The translations under genes and the position numbers were made by a program. From Halichondria panicea (Eukaryota > Porifera > Demospongiae > Suberitida > Halichondriidae), in the NCBI RefSeq assembly GCF_963675165.1, contig NC_087386.1, forward strand, positions 794,931 to 858,930: 64,000 nt of DNA, given 5' to 3'. A model generated the notes under the pieces. That model saw nothing but the letters and a program-made list of their open reading frames with translations. It was not told the origin of the DNA and made no database searches. Below, one piece after another: positions 12,263-22,531 of this stretch. Within the stretch, counting starts at the first letter, position 1. The number at the start of each line of letters is the position of its first letter.

Positions 12263-14075
12263 TTTGCAGTGAATACTGATTTCGCTACTCCAACCAATCG
12301 AGACATCGAGTTTCTAGAAACGTACACACCCGAGGAGATTTCCTCTGACGTCGAGAACTATGCTGAGCTTGGTGAGGGACGCAACGATGGTGGGAGGCGT
12401 CGTGAGGATGGTGTAGGGAGTGTGGACAGTGGAGAGCGTGAGGATGGTGTAGAGCGTGTGGGCGGTGTGGAGGGACGAGATAACGTATTCATGTATAGTC
12501 CGAGTCCAAGGCTGGAGCTCAAGTTGCCACGGTACAGGAGCGGGTCAGAGAATGCCTCCAGTGAGGACTCTGTCTCTAGACAGGTGAGCCATCCAGCCCC
12601 TTACCTTACCCCAGCTGTATTGAACAATTTCTAAGTCCTCATGTACATGTCAAATTGTACATTTGATGCTCTGGAGATGTACTGTTTTACAAGTATGTAC
12701 TGACTGTAGGTTACCGTTGAGGCCGCTTTAAACTTCTGTGTTGGTGTATTTTATTATTTCGTCTAACTGGCTTGAATTTGTTTTGATGGTCGTTCTCTCA
12801 TCGCAGAGCTTTATGACTCAGAGCCTCACCATGGAAACCATAGGCTACCCTCGACAAGAGACAGGGAGCGTTGACTTTAAGACAATGGCCAATCACACGG
12901 CAGCACGGGTCCTGGAGGAGGTGGGTGGGTGTGACCTTTGAACCACAAAACGCTCTATAAAGCATCTTACACTGCCACTAATAACTTGTACATACATATT
13001 TATATTGTGCGTCATGGATTTTGCGTGTGCAGGCATTTCATGTGACTGGGATTGATCTGAATGACTCCATGACCTTTGAAGACCAAACTGGAGGGTGGAC
13101 GTGAGCATCTGTAGACATGATCTCTCACTCAGTTTACTGTAATTTACAAAATTGTAAAGTGAAAGTCCACCACTTCGCAACTAGTACATACATAAACTAA
13201 TTCCTAGGCCAATTTTAGACGATAATGATTATTGTTTTAAATTTGTAGTTTAGCTCCATTTTTTGCTGTACATATATAGGTTCTCTGGGTTTGAGAAAGA
13301 CGTGGTGATGCTGATCAAGAAGTCAACTGACACTCCGTTCAACTCCTTCATAGGGAAGGGAGTGATTGACCTCCCCCCACAGGAGGTGTACGACTCCATA
13401 AGGAACCCCCAGCTGAGATTCATCTACGACAACATGCTCAAGGTGGGGGGTCTGGGGTTAGGGGGGGTCTACTTGATAAGAAATAGAAAAAAGTTGAAGT
13501 AGGCTGAGGTATGCATGTACGTGCATTGTTTTTAAGACTTAGTGTGTAGCTGTTTCGACCTATGTCTGATGTTACCTGTTTCTTCTGACTGTTATACATG
13601 TTTTCACTGTAGGAGCTCCACATTGTGAAGCAGATTGATGAGGGCCTCTACATATGTGAGTTCACTTATGTATTGTAGGCATTGTAGTACCAAATGTATT
13701 TGTGGTAAGGAGCAATGATATGTCTCATATGACGTACAGGATGGTGTAAGACTGTTGACTAATAATGCCTGTTAGAGTTACTGTGTTCATCCAACCCATA
13801 CATTGCTTACTTATTTTTACCTTCATATGTTCACACCTGCAGTGCACATGCATCATGAGACTACCCAGTGTTTTGTGAAGCAATCACGTGACTTCTGTCT
13901 ACTGGTCAGCGAGAGATCAGAGGTGTGTGTGTGATGGCCGGGTGCACTAGCTGGTCGTAACTCTCACTAGTTAGTTAGTGAAGTATAATTTATATGTAGC
14001 TAATCCTCTGCCTCTTGGGTCCAAGGCACATAAAATTATATAGATTGCGATTGTACACACACACGCCCACACACA

Positions 14076-14112
<37 letters not shown>

Positions 14113-14537
14113 CCAAACAAGAAGCTGCTGATAGGGACGTCCATTGAAGTTCCCGAGTGTCCACCAAAACCAGACATTCACAGAGGAAAGGTTAGTAGTA
14201 AGATTAAATATAAGAGATTGGCGGATTAAATACTTCGGTTATATAGTTGTCTGGCATTTGTTGTAAGTTCTACTGTCCTGTCCACCGTGTCTGTGTGTGA
14301 CTGTCCCCCATGCAGGTTGTGTACAGTGGGTGGGTGGTAGAGCCGTACAGAGCACGGGGCAAACTACAGACTGAGGTCACCTACCTACTGCAAGTGGACA
14401 TGGGAGGAATACCGGCCAGTATCGTCAACTTTATATCCAAGAGGCAACCACTAGCCGTGGCTTATTTGCGTGACTACCTTATCTCCACATCTCTAGACCT
14501 CAGCCTGAGAGAGGACGTGACTTTAACACCACAATAG
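7982..14537 (+). CDS. Membrane-anchored tandem START-domain protein
   Basis: Sixteen exons, 1083 aa: 7982-8125, 8458-8529, 8757-8927, 9254-9525, 9777-9892, 10190-11334, 11515-11665, 11835-11933, 12270-12583, 12807-12920, 13033-13100, 13280-13442, 13613-13655, 13843-13922, 14113-14190, 14316-14537. Residues 1-40 form a hydrophobic hairpin-like anchor (MQWLWFLLTPVF...). Residues about 73-310 look like a diverged START unit (GWALSN, IECPPDV) interrupted by a hydrophobic stretch (VWLVGVVMLLLEMIV). Residues about 400-626 are a good START domain (GWTLIG, GIVNVPPKF, VWPTAPRDFAV, DLKGSLPAMV). A disordered acidic linker leads to a second clear START at about 829-1083 (GKGVIDLPPQEVYD, KQSRDFCLLVSE, QVDMGGIPASIVN). 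START domains hold one lipid in a closed cavity, so transfer between membranes from an anchored protein is the likely role; the lipid is unknown. No known human START protein has this layout. All junctions are phase consistent. Confidence 0.85.
9160..9253. repeat. (CA)n tract at 3' splice site
   Basis: Interrupted CA repeat, with a run of nine C, ending at the acceptor AG of exon 4 of the START-domain gene. Confidence 0.9.
12152..12256. repeat. (CA)n tract before exon 9 of START gene
   Basis: About 70 bp of uninterrupted CA repeat plus imperfect flanks, ending some 13 bp before the acceptor AG at 12268-12269. Confidence 0.95.
14054..14112. repeat. (CA)n tract at exon 15 acceptor
   Basis: CA repeat running directly into the acceptor AG at 14112 of the START-domain gene. 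Confidence 0.95.
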
Positions 14538-15002
14538 AACTTGTGCTGGTTTTTTTGTAGTACCCATTTTAAGTATAATATAGTGTGTGTGTGTGTGCGT
14601 GTGTGTGAGAGTGATTTGTGCACCTTGTTGTGTCTATAATTATGTCACGATATGATTTTTATAGCATGTCTGTATTAAAAATAATGATTGTCTCTTTTAC
14701 GAGCACGAATACATACTGTATAGATAGAGTTATGTTGTAAGGTGTAGATAAAATCCTAAATAGAATGGTGAACACCATTTCACTGCCAAAAAACGTAGCA
14801 ACCCAGGCCAGTTTGTTCTAACGACAAACTTTCTCCCCATATAAAATTAAAATGGCTAATTACCAACCTTTCCACTTATATTCAAACAACAAGTGAATAG
14901 TGCTTTATAGTGCTTTATACAAAAATAAATTATAATAATAAAATTCATCCAAAAGTGTGCCAAAAAAATAATAGCTAATTATTATAAGTCCGACTAGCTA
15001 TA
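14538..15002. other. Convergent intergenic, START gene / TBC1D13
   Basis: AT-rich 465 bp with a short (TG)n at about 14584-14606 and several aataat/attat stretches. It must carry both 3' UTRs; an ATTAAA-like signal (tattaaaaataatg) lies near 14675. No gene seen. Confidence 0.5.
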
Positions 15003-18000
15003 CTACCACAAAACTAAGTGACACTTTGCCAATAGTGTTTGTGCAGTGAGCAAGAGTTTGTGGGTGTCCATTGGAGGGTAGTTCTGTGGGGGAGTGAAGT
15101 AGGCAGTGATGGACTGGTAATAACACAAAGAGATCGAGATCTACTACAATACAATCAACTATTTGCATGAACAGCGCTATTACTTACTTGGGTTCGAGGT
15201 TCTAACTAGAGGTACAATTTCAAATCTATTATTAAATCAAAAAGTACATAGGAGTTCCATTGCATAGTTTAGATCATGTTTGTCATAAATACTGCAATCT
15301 GATTGGTTAGAGGAAATGTTCTATCCAATTTAGAAAATCATGTACTTCAATAGAAAATCATGTACTTCATAGAAAATCATGTACTTCACTTAGAAAATCA
15401 TGTAGCAAAGATTAGATAAGAACATTCAAATCTGATTGGCTAAATACTCATTGTTGCTATGATCTAAAATGCTTAGACACTGTTTAGGAAGTTTCCACAT
15501 GATTTAGAAGTCCTCAGGGCTAGTAGAACCCTCACTGCGTTCGGGATACTACAACCAGCCCTTTGGGCTTCTAAATCATGTAGAAACTTCCTAAACAGTG
15601 TCTAACTATTATATAGCTTATAATGGGCTCTCAATATTTAAATTAGACTGAGTGTTGCACAGTTCTGTACGCATACGGGACATGTATATTGGTTTTCGAA
15701 TGTGATACTCTTTGGATTGCAAAGTGCGAGTTTTCGCATAAATCACAAGAGAGAAACGCAATCAATGCTTGTACCGTGTCATTCACAATCCATTAATCTC
15801 GCATTCTAAACCAGATATACGGTACTATGTGTGTACCTGTAGAAGCTTCATACAGGCACTGAAGTCACTCTTCAGGAGGTCTGTTCTGATCAACCTGCAT
15901 GGATGGAATCAGGACAGTAAATGGAATCAGGACAAACAGTAAGCCTATAGTAACATGACACTAATGGTACTCACAGTATCATAGCTCCACACACATAAAT
16001 TAAAAAGTTAAATCGTTTCTCGTCAGCGAATAAAGAGTCCCAGATACGAATAACCTCTGTGTGTGGGTGGAGTGGGTGGGTGGGTGGGTGGAGTGCAATA
16101 GTTTCAAGTACAGTGGTAATTCTAAGATTACACCTTACTGAAAAATCTGAACAAAATTACAGGCCCAAAGATAGCTGCCAAAATATCTGAATTATAGAAA
16201 ACCAACGTAAGGCCATAATATTATAGCCTTGATAGATTTGTACTCTCCATTGTATCTAAGCACTATGAGAGCTACGTCATAATAGGTTTTGACATTAAGT
16301 TTCACAGAAACCGGGCGACGCCCCATTTTTGAATCACACCCACCTGGTAATAGGAACTCCTGTGAGAGCATAAGAGTGATCCACCGGAAACTGAAGTATG
16401 TCGGGTCCATACCAACACCCGTCTGGGGGGAGTGGCTTAATTAAGATAACTATTGTAACAGATTACATACGCACAGTGTGAGACATTCAGTATATAGCTC
16501 AAAAAGGGCAACCTAAAAAAACACATTTCAGTATCCAACATGTTACTGGGTCTACCTCTCACCAGATGTGCATGCAGTGGGGGGTCCTCTCGCTGAATCA
16601 GCTTCATGAGGTTCCCCATGGCCCCTCCTATCCCTGCCCTCGAGGCATCTAGCTTCTTGGTGAATAGAGCTCCAATCTCCGTCATGAGGGTCGTGAAACA
16701 GAAGAAGGTGTCAGCCTCAGCATGCTCTGTGAGTGTATGTGAGGTGTGTGTGTGGGTGTGGGTGTGTGTGTGTGTGTGTGTGTGGTGGGGGAGTAGCACA
16801 TGTCAGATGAGAGGTGGGGAAGAGTGAGGGAGAAGTAAAAAGACACTAGTGTAAAGGACCCTTGTAATGTACTTCGAAATTATAGACGTATATAATTATC
16901 CAATTTCCTCACCCCTCCACTTGGAGTCAGGGTGCTGGGCAAACACATAGTAGATGGGTCCAATGATCTCGTTCATGCCCTGCATGTACACAAGGAATCA
17001 ATCACGCACACATTTGCAGTGATCGATGCATGTAAGCAGAAACCCACTGTAAGTACGTATTGGACTAATTTTTTTCCAGTCTGAATGCACCAATTATTAT
17101 CTCTCAAATATCAACTTGATGACATCATTTTAAAGATCTTTTTCTAAGCTCTGACTTTCGATCTACAGAATTCAAGTTATGGCAGCTGAAAGATTCCTCA
17201 AATCATTAATTAAACGGAGGGGGAGGGGGGGGGGTGTCTTTCAACAGCCATAACTTCAGTACAGTTGATCCAATGTCAACATTTTTATGATTTTCTGAAA
17301 GCTTAGAAAATTTCCTTTCAAATGATGTGTTTCAATCAAAAATTTCGTCCGGGTGCTAATTTGTCATTTTTCGGCCTCGGACCATGGTAATTGGTAAATA
17401 CTTTTATCTTTCAAATATCAACTTTGATGATATCATTTTAAAGATCTTTTTCTAAGCTCTCAGAAAACCATAAAATGTTTGACTTTCGATCTACAGAATT
17501 CAAGTTATGGCAGCTGAAAGATTCCTCAAATCATTAATTAAACGGAGGGGGAGGGGGGGTGTCTTTCAACAGCCATAACTTCAGTACAGTTGATCCAATG
17601 TCAACATTTTTATGATTTTCTGAAAGCTTAGAAAATTTCCTTTCAAATGATGTGTTTCAATCAAAAATTTCGTCCGGGTGCTAATTTGTCATTTTTCGGC
17701 CTCGGACCATGGGCTATATATGGTATCGGCAAATTGGTAAATACTTTATCTTTCAAATATCAACTTTGATGATATCATTTTAAAGATCTTTTTCAGAAAA
17801 CCAGAACATTTTTGACTTTCGATCTACAGAATTCAAGTTATGGCAGCTGAAAGATTCCTCAAATCATTAATTAAACGGAGGGGGAGGGGGGTGTCTTTCA
17901 ACAGCCATAACTTTAGTACAGTTGATCCAATGTCAAAGCTTAGAAATCCTTTCAAATGATGTGTTTCAATCAAAAATTTCGTCAGGGCCTTAATTTGTTA

Positions 18001-20232
18001 TTTTTCGGCCTCGGACCATGGGCTATTTATTATCCACGGTGCGTGGCCAAATTGGCAAATACTTTTATCTCTTAAATATCAACTTTGATGACATCATTTT
18101 AAAGATCTTTTTCTAAGCTCTCAGAAAATTAAAATTTTTGACTTTCGATCTACAGAATTCAGCTGAAAGATTCCCCAAATCATTAATTAAACAGAGATTA
18201 AGAGAGAGAAATTTGCTGGGGAGTCGTTCCAAAGGTGTGAGGTACGACATGCAGGAGAAATTAGGCTCGATTTTCTAATTAAAAGACTTGATTAGCTGAC
18301 TCAGCATTAATAAACCTAGGCCTATATGTGAATGGAATGTGCTCTCAATCAGCCTATTTGCTCCTGCCTGTCATACCTCCTCTGATAAATACTGTACTAC
18401 ACAGGCGCACTCACTTGTACGTAGGCGATTCCCTTGTTGGTCTTGGCGTACAAGAACAGGATGCGTTCCACCACCTACATATACAGGAAATGATGTCACA
18501 TGTCAGTGGGTGTGGCCTACCTCCCAGTGAGCCTCGTCCCCCTCCTTGAGAGGAGAGTAGGGATCGAATCTCTTCTTGGCTGTCGATGACATCTAATGAA
18601 CAGTTAGTATTAATATACACGTACAGAAAAATGATAGTCTTTGTTAATTAAAAAGTGCTACAATTGAAGGATCCATTGATCTTGCTTCATGTAGTCTGAA
18701 ATGAACTCCCTCCTCAGGCCCAAATATGTTCAGCTAAACTACAATGTACATTTTTACTCACATTCTTAATTCCAAGTCGCGAGGTTGCCACTTGCTGAGA
18801 TGGAAGTGACCGCTTGTCTATTCTCTGCTTGAGGGCATCTGTTAGGGCACCTATAGGGGGTGGGCAAAAATGTATACGAGAAATTAATATTGTTATGCTA
18901 ATCAAAACAGCCATATCTTTAGTACTGTTGATCCATTTACTGTCAAATATTTCAGAAAGCTTAGTACTTTAATCTCTAAGGCATCATTTGGAAGGTCTTA
19001 TTCTAAGCTTTCAGAAAATTGTAAAATCGTTGAAATTGGTCGCACAGTTATGGCCGTTCGAAGACACTATTACTAGACATAATTATTAACTAGAGCTCTG
19101 TGTTGGACTCACTGGTGTTGAACTGTGCCTGGGGGTAGGGAGTGGCCAGTTGGAAGAATGACATGTCCGGATACAAGCGTCTAGAGAGGGATGAAGGAGT
19201 AGTTAGAGTGCAAAGTTCATCGGCATAGTTATAGGGAAATATACCTAGTATCGTGATCTATTTGAATGATAATCTCGTTATCTTTGAAATAGCGATTCCA
19301 ACTGCTCTCAGGATTTGGGTTCAGCGGCTGTGGAGGTCAGAGTTCAGTAAGTCAGACGTATTGTATACACACACATCACATGATGCTCACATGATCCACA
19401 ACGTCTGTTGCATCCTCTCCTGCATGTGGTTTTACGAGCACTTCACTCATCAGCTGTACATAGAACAACCTGTGGAAAAAAATGCAAAATTATACACTAA
19501 AATAATTATAATTATTCTCCGACACTAATCAATAATACGAAATAGGACGATTTTCTTACCTCTGTTCTGCTAGTGCCTTCTCCCAGTCCCCAGGTGTGGG
19601 TGGGAGGTAACCTAGCAACAACTGAAAGCAATGATGATTAGCATACAATTATTATTATTCATAAGAGCAGACCTTCCAACAAGTCGCTCTGATCCCTTCT
19701 TCATCAGGGCAACCTATACAAATACAATCTTTAAATACTAGTACTGCAAATAAGTAAATAAATAAATAAAAATGTAAATAGTAAATACCAGGAATGCACT
19801 CCTGATGCATCAGCTATATATAATAATGAAACAAGCTTCTCAATGCAGCAAGGCTGTAGTTATATGTACTATGCAATGAGGTAATACAGACATGCACATT
19901 GGTTAGCTCCATAAGAAACCTGTGGCCATGTTATTAAACCCTTCAACCATGCAGGGCCGGCAGTATTAATGATTATTGGTGTAGATCTATATAATTATAA
20001 AACCTTCAAAACAGAGCTGCCCTAATTTCGTCACATCAATCCTCTCAGACGCCAGTAACTCTCGGAACTCTGCTAACCTGCAGGTCACAAAATAAACAAT
20101 ATAAAGCAGCCAACTAGTGTTAGTATACGCAACCAGCCAAAACATCAAGCCATTGAAAATGAATACTATAAAGATCAAAGTGTGATACAGTACAGCAAGG
20201 GGTCTGTCTTACCTAGCCTTTCTTAGTGCCAT
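15003..20232 (-). CDS. TBC1D13: TBC1 domain family member 13 (Rab GAP)
   Basis: Sixteen exons, 392 aa (human about 400): 20213-20232, 20004-20077, 19673-19713, 19560-19621, 19391-19469, 19245-19327, 19113-19180, 18762-18850, 18521-18592, 18415-18474, 16913-16979, 16563-16726, 16344-16422, 15975-16056, 15837-15894, 15003-15083. Matches to the family include PLNPNPESSWNRYFKDNE, the arginine-finger motif (QIDHDTRR), the glutamine-finger motif split by an intron (AYVQ then GMNEI), EHAEADTFFCF, SFRWITLMLSQEFLLP and EVIRIWDSLF. TBC proteins speed GTP hydrolysis on Rabs using these Arg and Gln fingers; mammalian TBC1D13 acts on Rab35 in GLUT4 traffic. Exon 1 is only 20 nt. Intron 10 (1.4 kb) carries the foldback tandem array and intron 15 a palindromic element. 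Confidence 0.95.
15335..15406. repeat. 19-21 bp tandem repeat
   Basis: Four copies of tagaaaatcatgtacttca, slightly variable, in the last TBC1D13 intron. Flanking CCAAT/ATTGG-containing segments (about 15300 and 15435) face each other, hinting at a larger decayed foldback. Confidence 0.7.
15474..15604. mobile_element. 131-bp foldback element (MITE-like)
   Basis: Outer arms of 37 bp begin tagacactgtttaggaag and return as cttcctaaacagtgtcta with one or two mismatches. The centre is also partly self-complementary (agggctagtag / ctacaaccagccct), so the unit forms one long hairpin. It lies in the last TBC1D13 intron. No target duplication could be fixed, so assignment to a transposon family is open. 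Confidence 0.7.
16740..16785. repeat. (TG)n, sense CA, at TBC1D13 exon 12 acceptor
   Basis: TG repeat on the plus strand. In the TBC1D13 transcript it reads CA and lies just upstream of the acceptor of exon 12 (exon begins 16726). Confidence 0.9.
17100..18205. repeat. Tandem array of about 320-bp self-palindromic units
   Basis: Between three and four copies, with equivalent points at about 17112, 17428, 17761 and 18080 (periods about 316-333 bp), in TBC1D13 intron 10. Each unit has two facing arms: atcattttaaagatcttttt...aagttatggcagctg, and cagccataacttcagtac...ctttcaaatgat, which are reverse complements apart from scattered changes. A G-rich spacer (ggagggggagggggg) and a tttttcggcctcggaccatg segment separate arms. 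Related copies occur at 18903-19072, 33240-33905 and, as a fragment, 4468-4545. Confidence 0.85.
18903..19072. repeat. Isolated diverged copy of the foldback repeat
   Basis: TBC1D13 intron 7 holds both arms: agccatatctttagtac...tttcagaaagctta, then taagctttcagaaaattg...cacagttatggccgtt. The unit is shorter than the array copies and lacks the G-rich spacer. Confidence 0.7.
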
Positions 20233-20476
20233 CTTACTGCTTTGCTAGGCCGGTGTGTGGGTGCGCGGTGCCGGCTAAGCCAACACTCTGCCTTCTGTAC
20301 TGTACTGTGACTGTATGCACTGTTCTATTGTACACACCCCTCTCGTAATGTTGTACATATGAAAAAGATCATCAAAATAATTCATGAAACTTGATATTCA
20401 AGAAAGTTGCAATTATTACTTTGATGATCGTTACCCACGGCCACATGGCTTTTTTGTTGTGAATATTAATACTACC
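20233..20476. promoter_or_regulatory. Divergent promoter TBC1D13 / F-box gene
   Basis: 244 bp between start codons. I see no TATA box in a convincing position; the segment near 20240-20290 is GC-rich. If the F-box gene used the in-frame ATG at 20384 the gap would be about 150 bp. Confidence 0.45.
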
Positions 20477-22249
20477 ATGGAAGTCTCGATGCTGCTCTCA
20501 CTCCCTACTGAAGTACTGCTCCAGATCACTGACTACCTGCCTGCCTATGACAAGCTATGTCTCCGTATCTCCTGCAAGAGGTTCTACTCACTCCTCAGCG
20601 ACCCTTGTGCCTGGAGTTCCCTGGTGTGGAAGAATTGTCGCAGAAGAGAACGAGACTTCAAAGCTCTCAGACTGGCACTGAAACTATCTCGCTCGTATGT
20701 CCAATATGTGCACATATCGTATATGCCCAAAGCAAGGAGATTTCCTAATGCAAAGTTTTTCCCTCAACTTGGTAAATGCAAGCAAATACGCTACCTGTCA
20801 TTAACTGGAACATTTTTCAAATATGTCGTAAAGCAGAACACACTTGAACAGTTACTGTCTGAATTACCATCCCTGTACTGCCTTAGTGTGACAGGAAATG
20901 ATTCTTATGAATGTTGTGCTATCAAAGCTGCAAAAGCATCGAAAAGTCTAGAGGTTATCTGTATTAATACTGGGTGTGACCACGGCGGCATGATTGATGC
21001 TGTGAGTGTTTGGAAAAGTTGTGGCTATATGCCTCCAAATCTGAAAGTACTTTGCTCTGATTTAATAGTCAATCATTTTTATATGATTATACCCCAACTA
21101 ACGAGCAGCGACCACCCTGCACAGTTGTCTATCTATCCAAACTGTTCCCCAATAGCTGGAAACATGGTCAACAAGTACCCTATTCTTAGTTTGTCATTGT
21201 ACCCAAATGTTGAGCTGGTGGCGACTTGCCCGACTGCATCGGTTTGTTCCTCAGCTCCACACTTTTCAAATCTGATCCTCTCTTGTAGCAACTCCTCCAG
21301 TCAAGATCCTCTCAGTGCTACACTGTACAACAGTTATAATAATATGCTTTCACATACATGTATTGCTGTCTCATTTTTTCCATCAAGCATTGAATCACTC
21401 TATTTGAGAACATTAAAAAAGTTAGCTTCTGCTGAGCTTACGCTGATCTCTGAATTGTGTCCAAAGCTAATTTGTCTTGATATTCAAGACTGTGCAGACG
21501 CTTTATCGAGTCTACTAGGATTGGCTGATATCAGTTCAAATTGTATGGGTTTGGCTGCTCTGAACATTAAAGGAATTCGTAACATTGAGAGTGTTTCTTC
21601 TCTCTGGGAAGTTCTATCAAGCATGAGGAAACTGCGTTACTTGTCATTGGGTTATTCATTCCTAGCTGAAAGAAATTTTGATCGTTGGGAGGATACTTAT
21701 TTGGCAAAAATGAATTTGTTTGCGATCAATATCACTTCTGCGCCTGTGTCTGGTGACAATGTAGCTCTCCAAGTCGAAAGGCTCCTGCCCGCTCTTCAAC
21801 AGTTGCAACACTTAAAGATCACAATCCTAGGCAAGCCATTGGCTCCACTCGACCTAACGAATATCCTCCCCAACCTGCCTTGCCTCACACAGATATTTAT
21901 TGAAGAGTTTTCATCATATGGTGGGTTGTTAACGTTACCCACTGATACAAATTGCTACTCATCTCTAAAAAGGCTTTATATTAATTATCCAGACTTAGAT
22001 TTTTCTGATGATCTGGCCCGAGCTCTCTCTCTGTCTCCATCACTGACATATTTGCACCTCAAAGTCAAACGGTTAAGTCCACTTTTTCGTGAGGTAGTAT
22101 GCAATTGCCGTCGTCTCTGTGAATGTCATATTCGGGAGGGAGGACATATAGGTTGTGAAGTTCAAGGACTGTCAACAGTGCTCGACAAACTGGGAATATG
22201 TGGGCGTAATACAACAAAAGAAACATCTTTGTTTATTAAGAATTTTTAG
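20477..22249 (+). CDS. Intronless F-box / LRR-like protein
   Basis: Single open frame of 590 aa. An F-box sits at residues about 5-50 (LLSLPTEVLLQITDYLP, CAWSSLVWKN), the module that binds SKP1 in SCF ubiquitin ligases. The rest shows irregular leucine-rich units (LRYLSLGYSFL, LQHLKITILG, LPCLTQIFIEEF, LKRLYINYPDLDF), the usual substrate-binding solenoid of FBXL proteins. ATG 20477 is chosen because it has a good Kozak context (accATGg) and starts just before the F-box; an in-frame ATG at 20384 would add 31 residues. AATAAA lies at about 22297, 50 bp after the stop. The single exon contrasts with most neighbours and suggests a retrocopy or member of an expanded single-exon family. Substrate unknown. 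Confidence 0.85.
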   Translation: MEVSMLLSLPTEVLLQITDYLPAYDKLCLRISCKRFYSLLSDPCAWSSLVWKNCRRRERDFKALRLALKLSRSYVQYVHISYMPKARRFPNAKFFPQLGKCKQIRYLSLTGTFFKYVVKQNTLEQLLSELPSLYCLSVTGNDSYECCAIKAAKASKSLEVICINTGCDHGGMIDAVSVWKSCGYMPPNLKVLCSDLIVNHFYMIIPQLTSSDHPAQLSIYPNCSPIAGNMVNKYPILSLSLYPNVELVATCPTASVCSSAPHFSNLILSCSNSSSQDPLSATLYNSYNNMLSHTCIAVSFFPSSIESLYLRTLKKLASAELTLISELCPKLICLDIQDCADALSSLLGLADISSNCMGLAALNIKGIRNIESVSSLWEVLSSMRKLRYLSLGYSFLAERNFDRWEDTYLAKMNLFAINITSAPVSGDNVALQVERLLPALQQLQHLKITILGKPLAPLDLTNILPNLPCLTQIFIEEFSSYGGLLTLPTDTNCYSSLKRLYINYPDLDFSDDLARALSLSPSLTYLHLKVKRLSPLFREVVCNCRRLCECHIREGGHIGCEVQGLSTVLDKLGICGRNTTKETSLFIKNF

Positions 22250-22377
22250 TTTGTTGCTGTGCTGTATTCAATTAGAGTCTATTGATTTCTGTGTTAATAA
22301 TAAAATTTTTTTTATTATTGTTGCTCTTATTACTTATTGACCAAGTTTGCTGAGGTTAAAGATCGTTACCTTTACAA

Positions 22378-22531
22378 ATCTTAAATTGGTCCTTGGAATA
22401 AAGACACCTAGGGGCGCTCCATACATGATGAAGGTGTATCTTGTGTATGTGTTCATCTTAAATTGGTCCTTGGAATAAAGACACCTAGGGGCGCTCCATA
22501 CATGATGAAGGTGTATCTTGTGTACGTGTTC
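22378..22531. repeat. 77-bp tandem duplication covering PIGK start codon
   Basis: Two copies (22378-22454 and 22455-22531), differing at one or two bases. Each includes the leader, the ATGATG start and the first codons of PIGK. Copy 1 opens an 18-codon upstream ORF (22425-22478). Confidence 0.95.

Noticed and set aside
11955-12280. Open frames of Cys-Val or Thr-His repeats on both strands
   Set aside because: They are translations of the (CA)n microsatellite.
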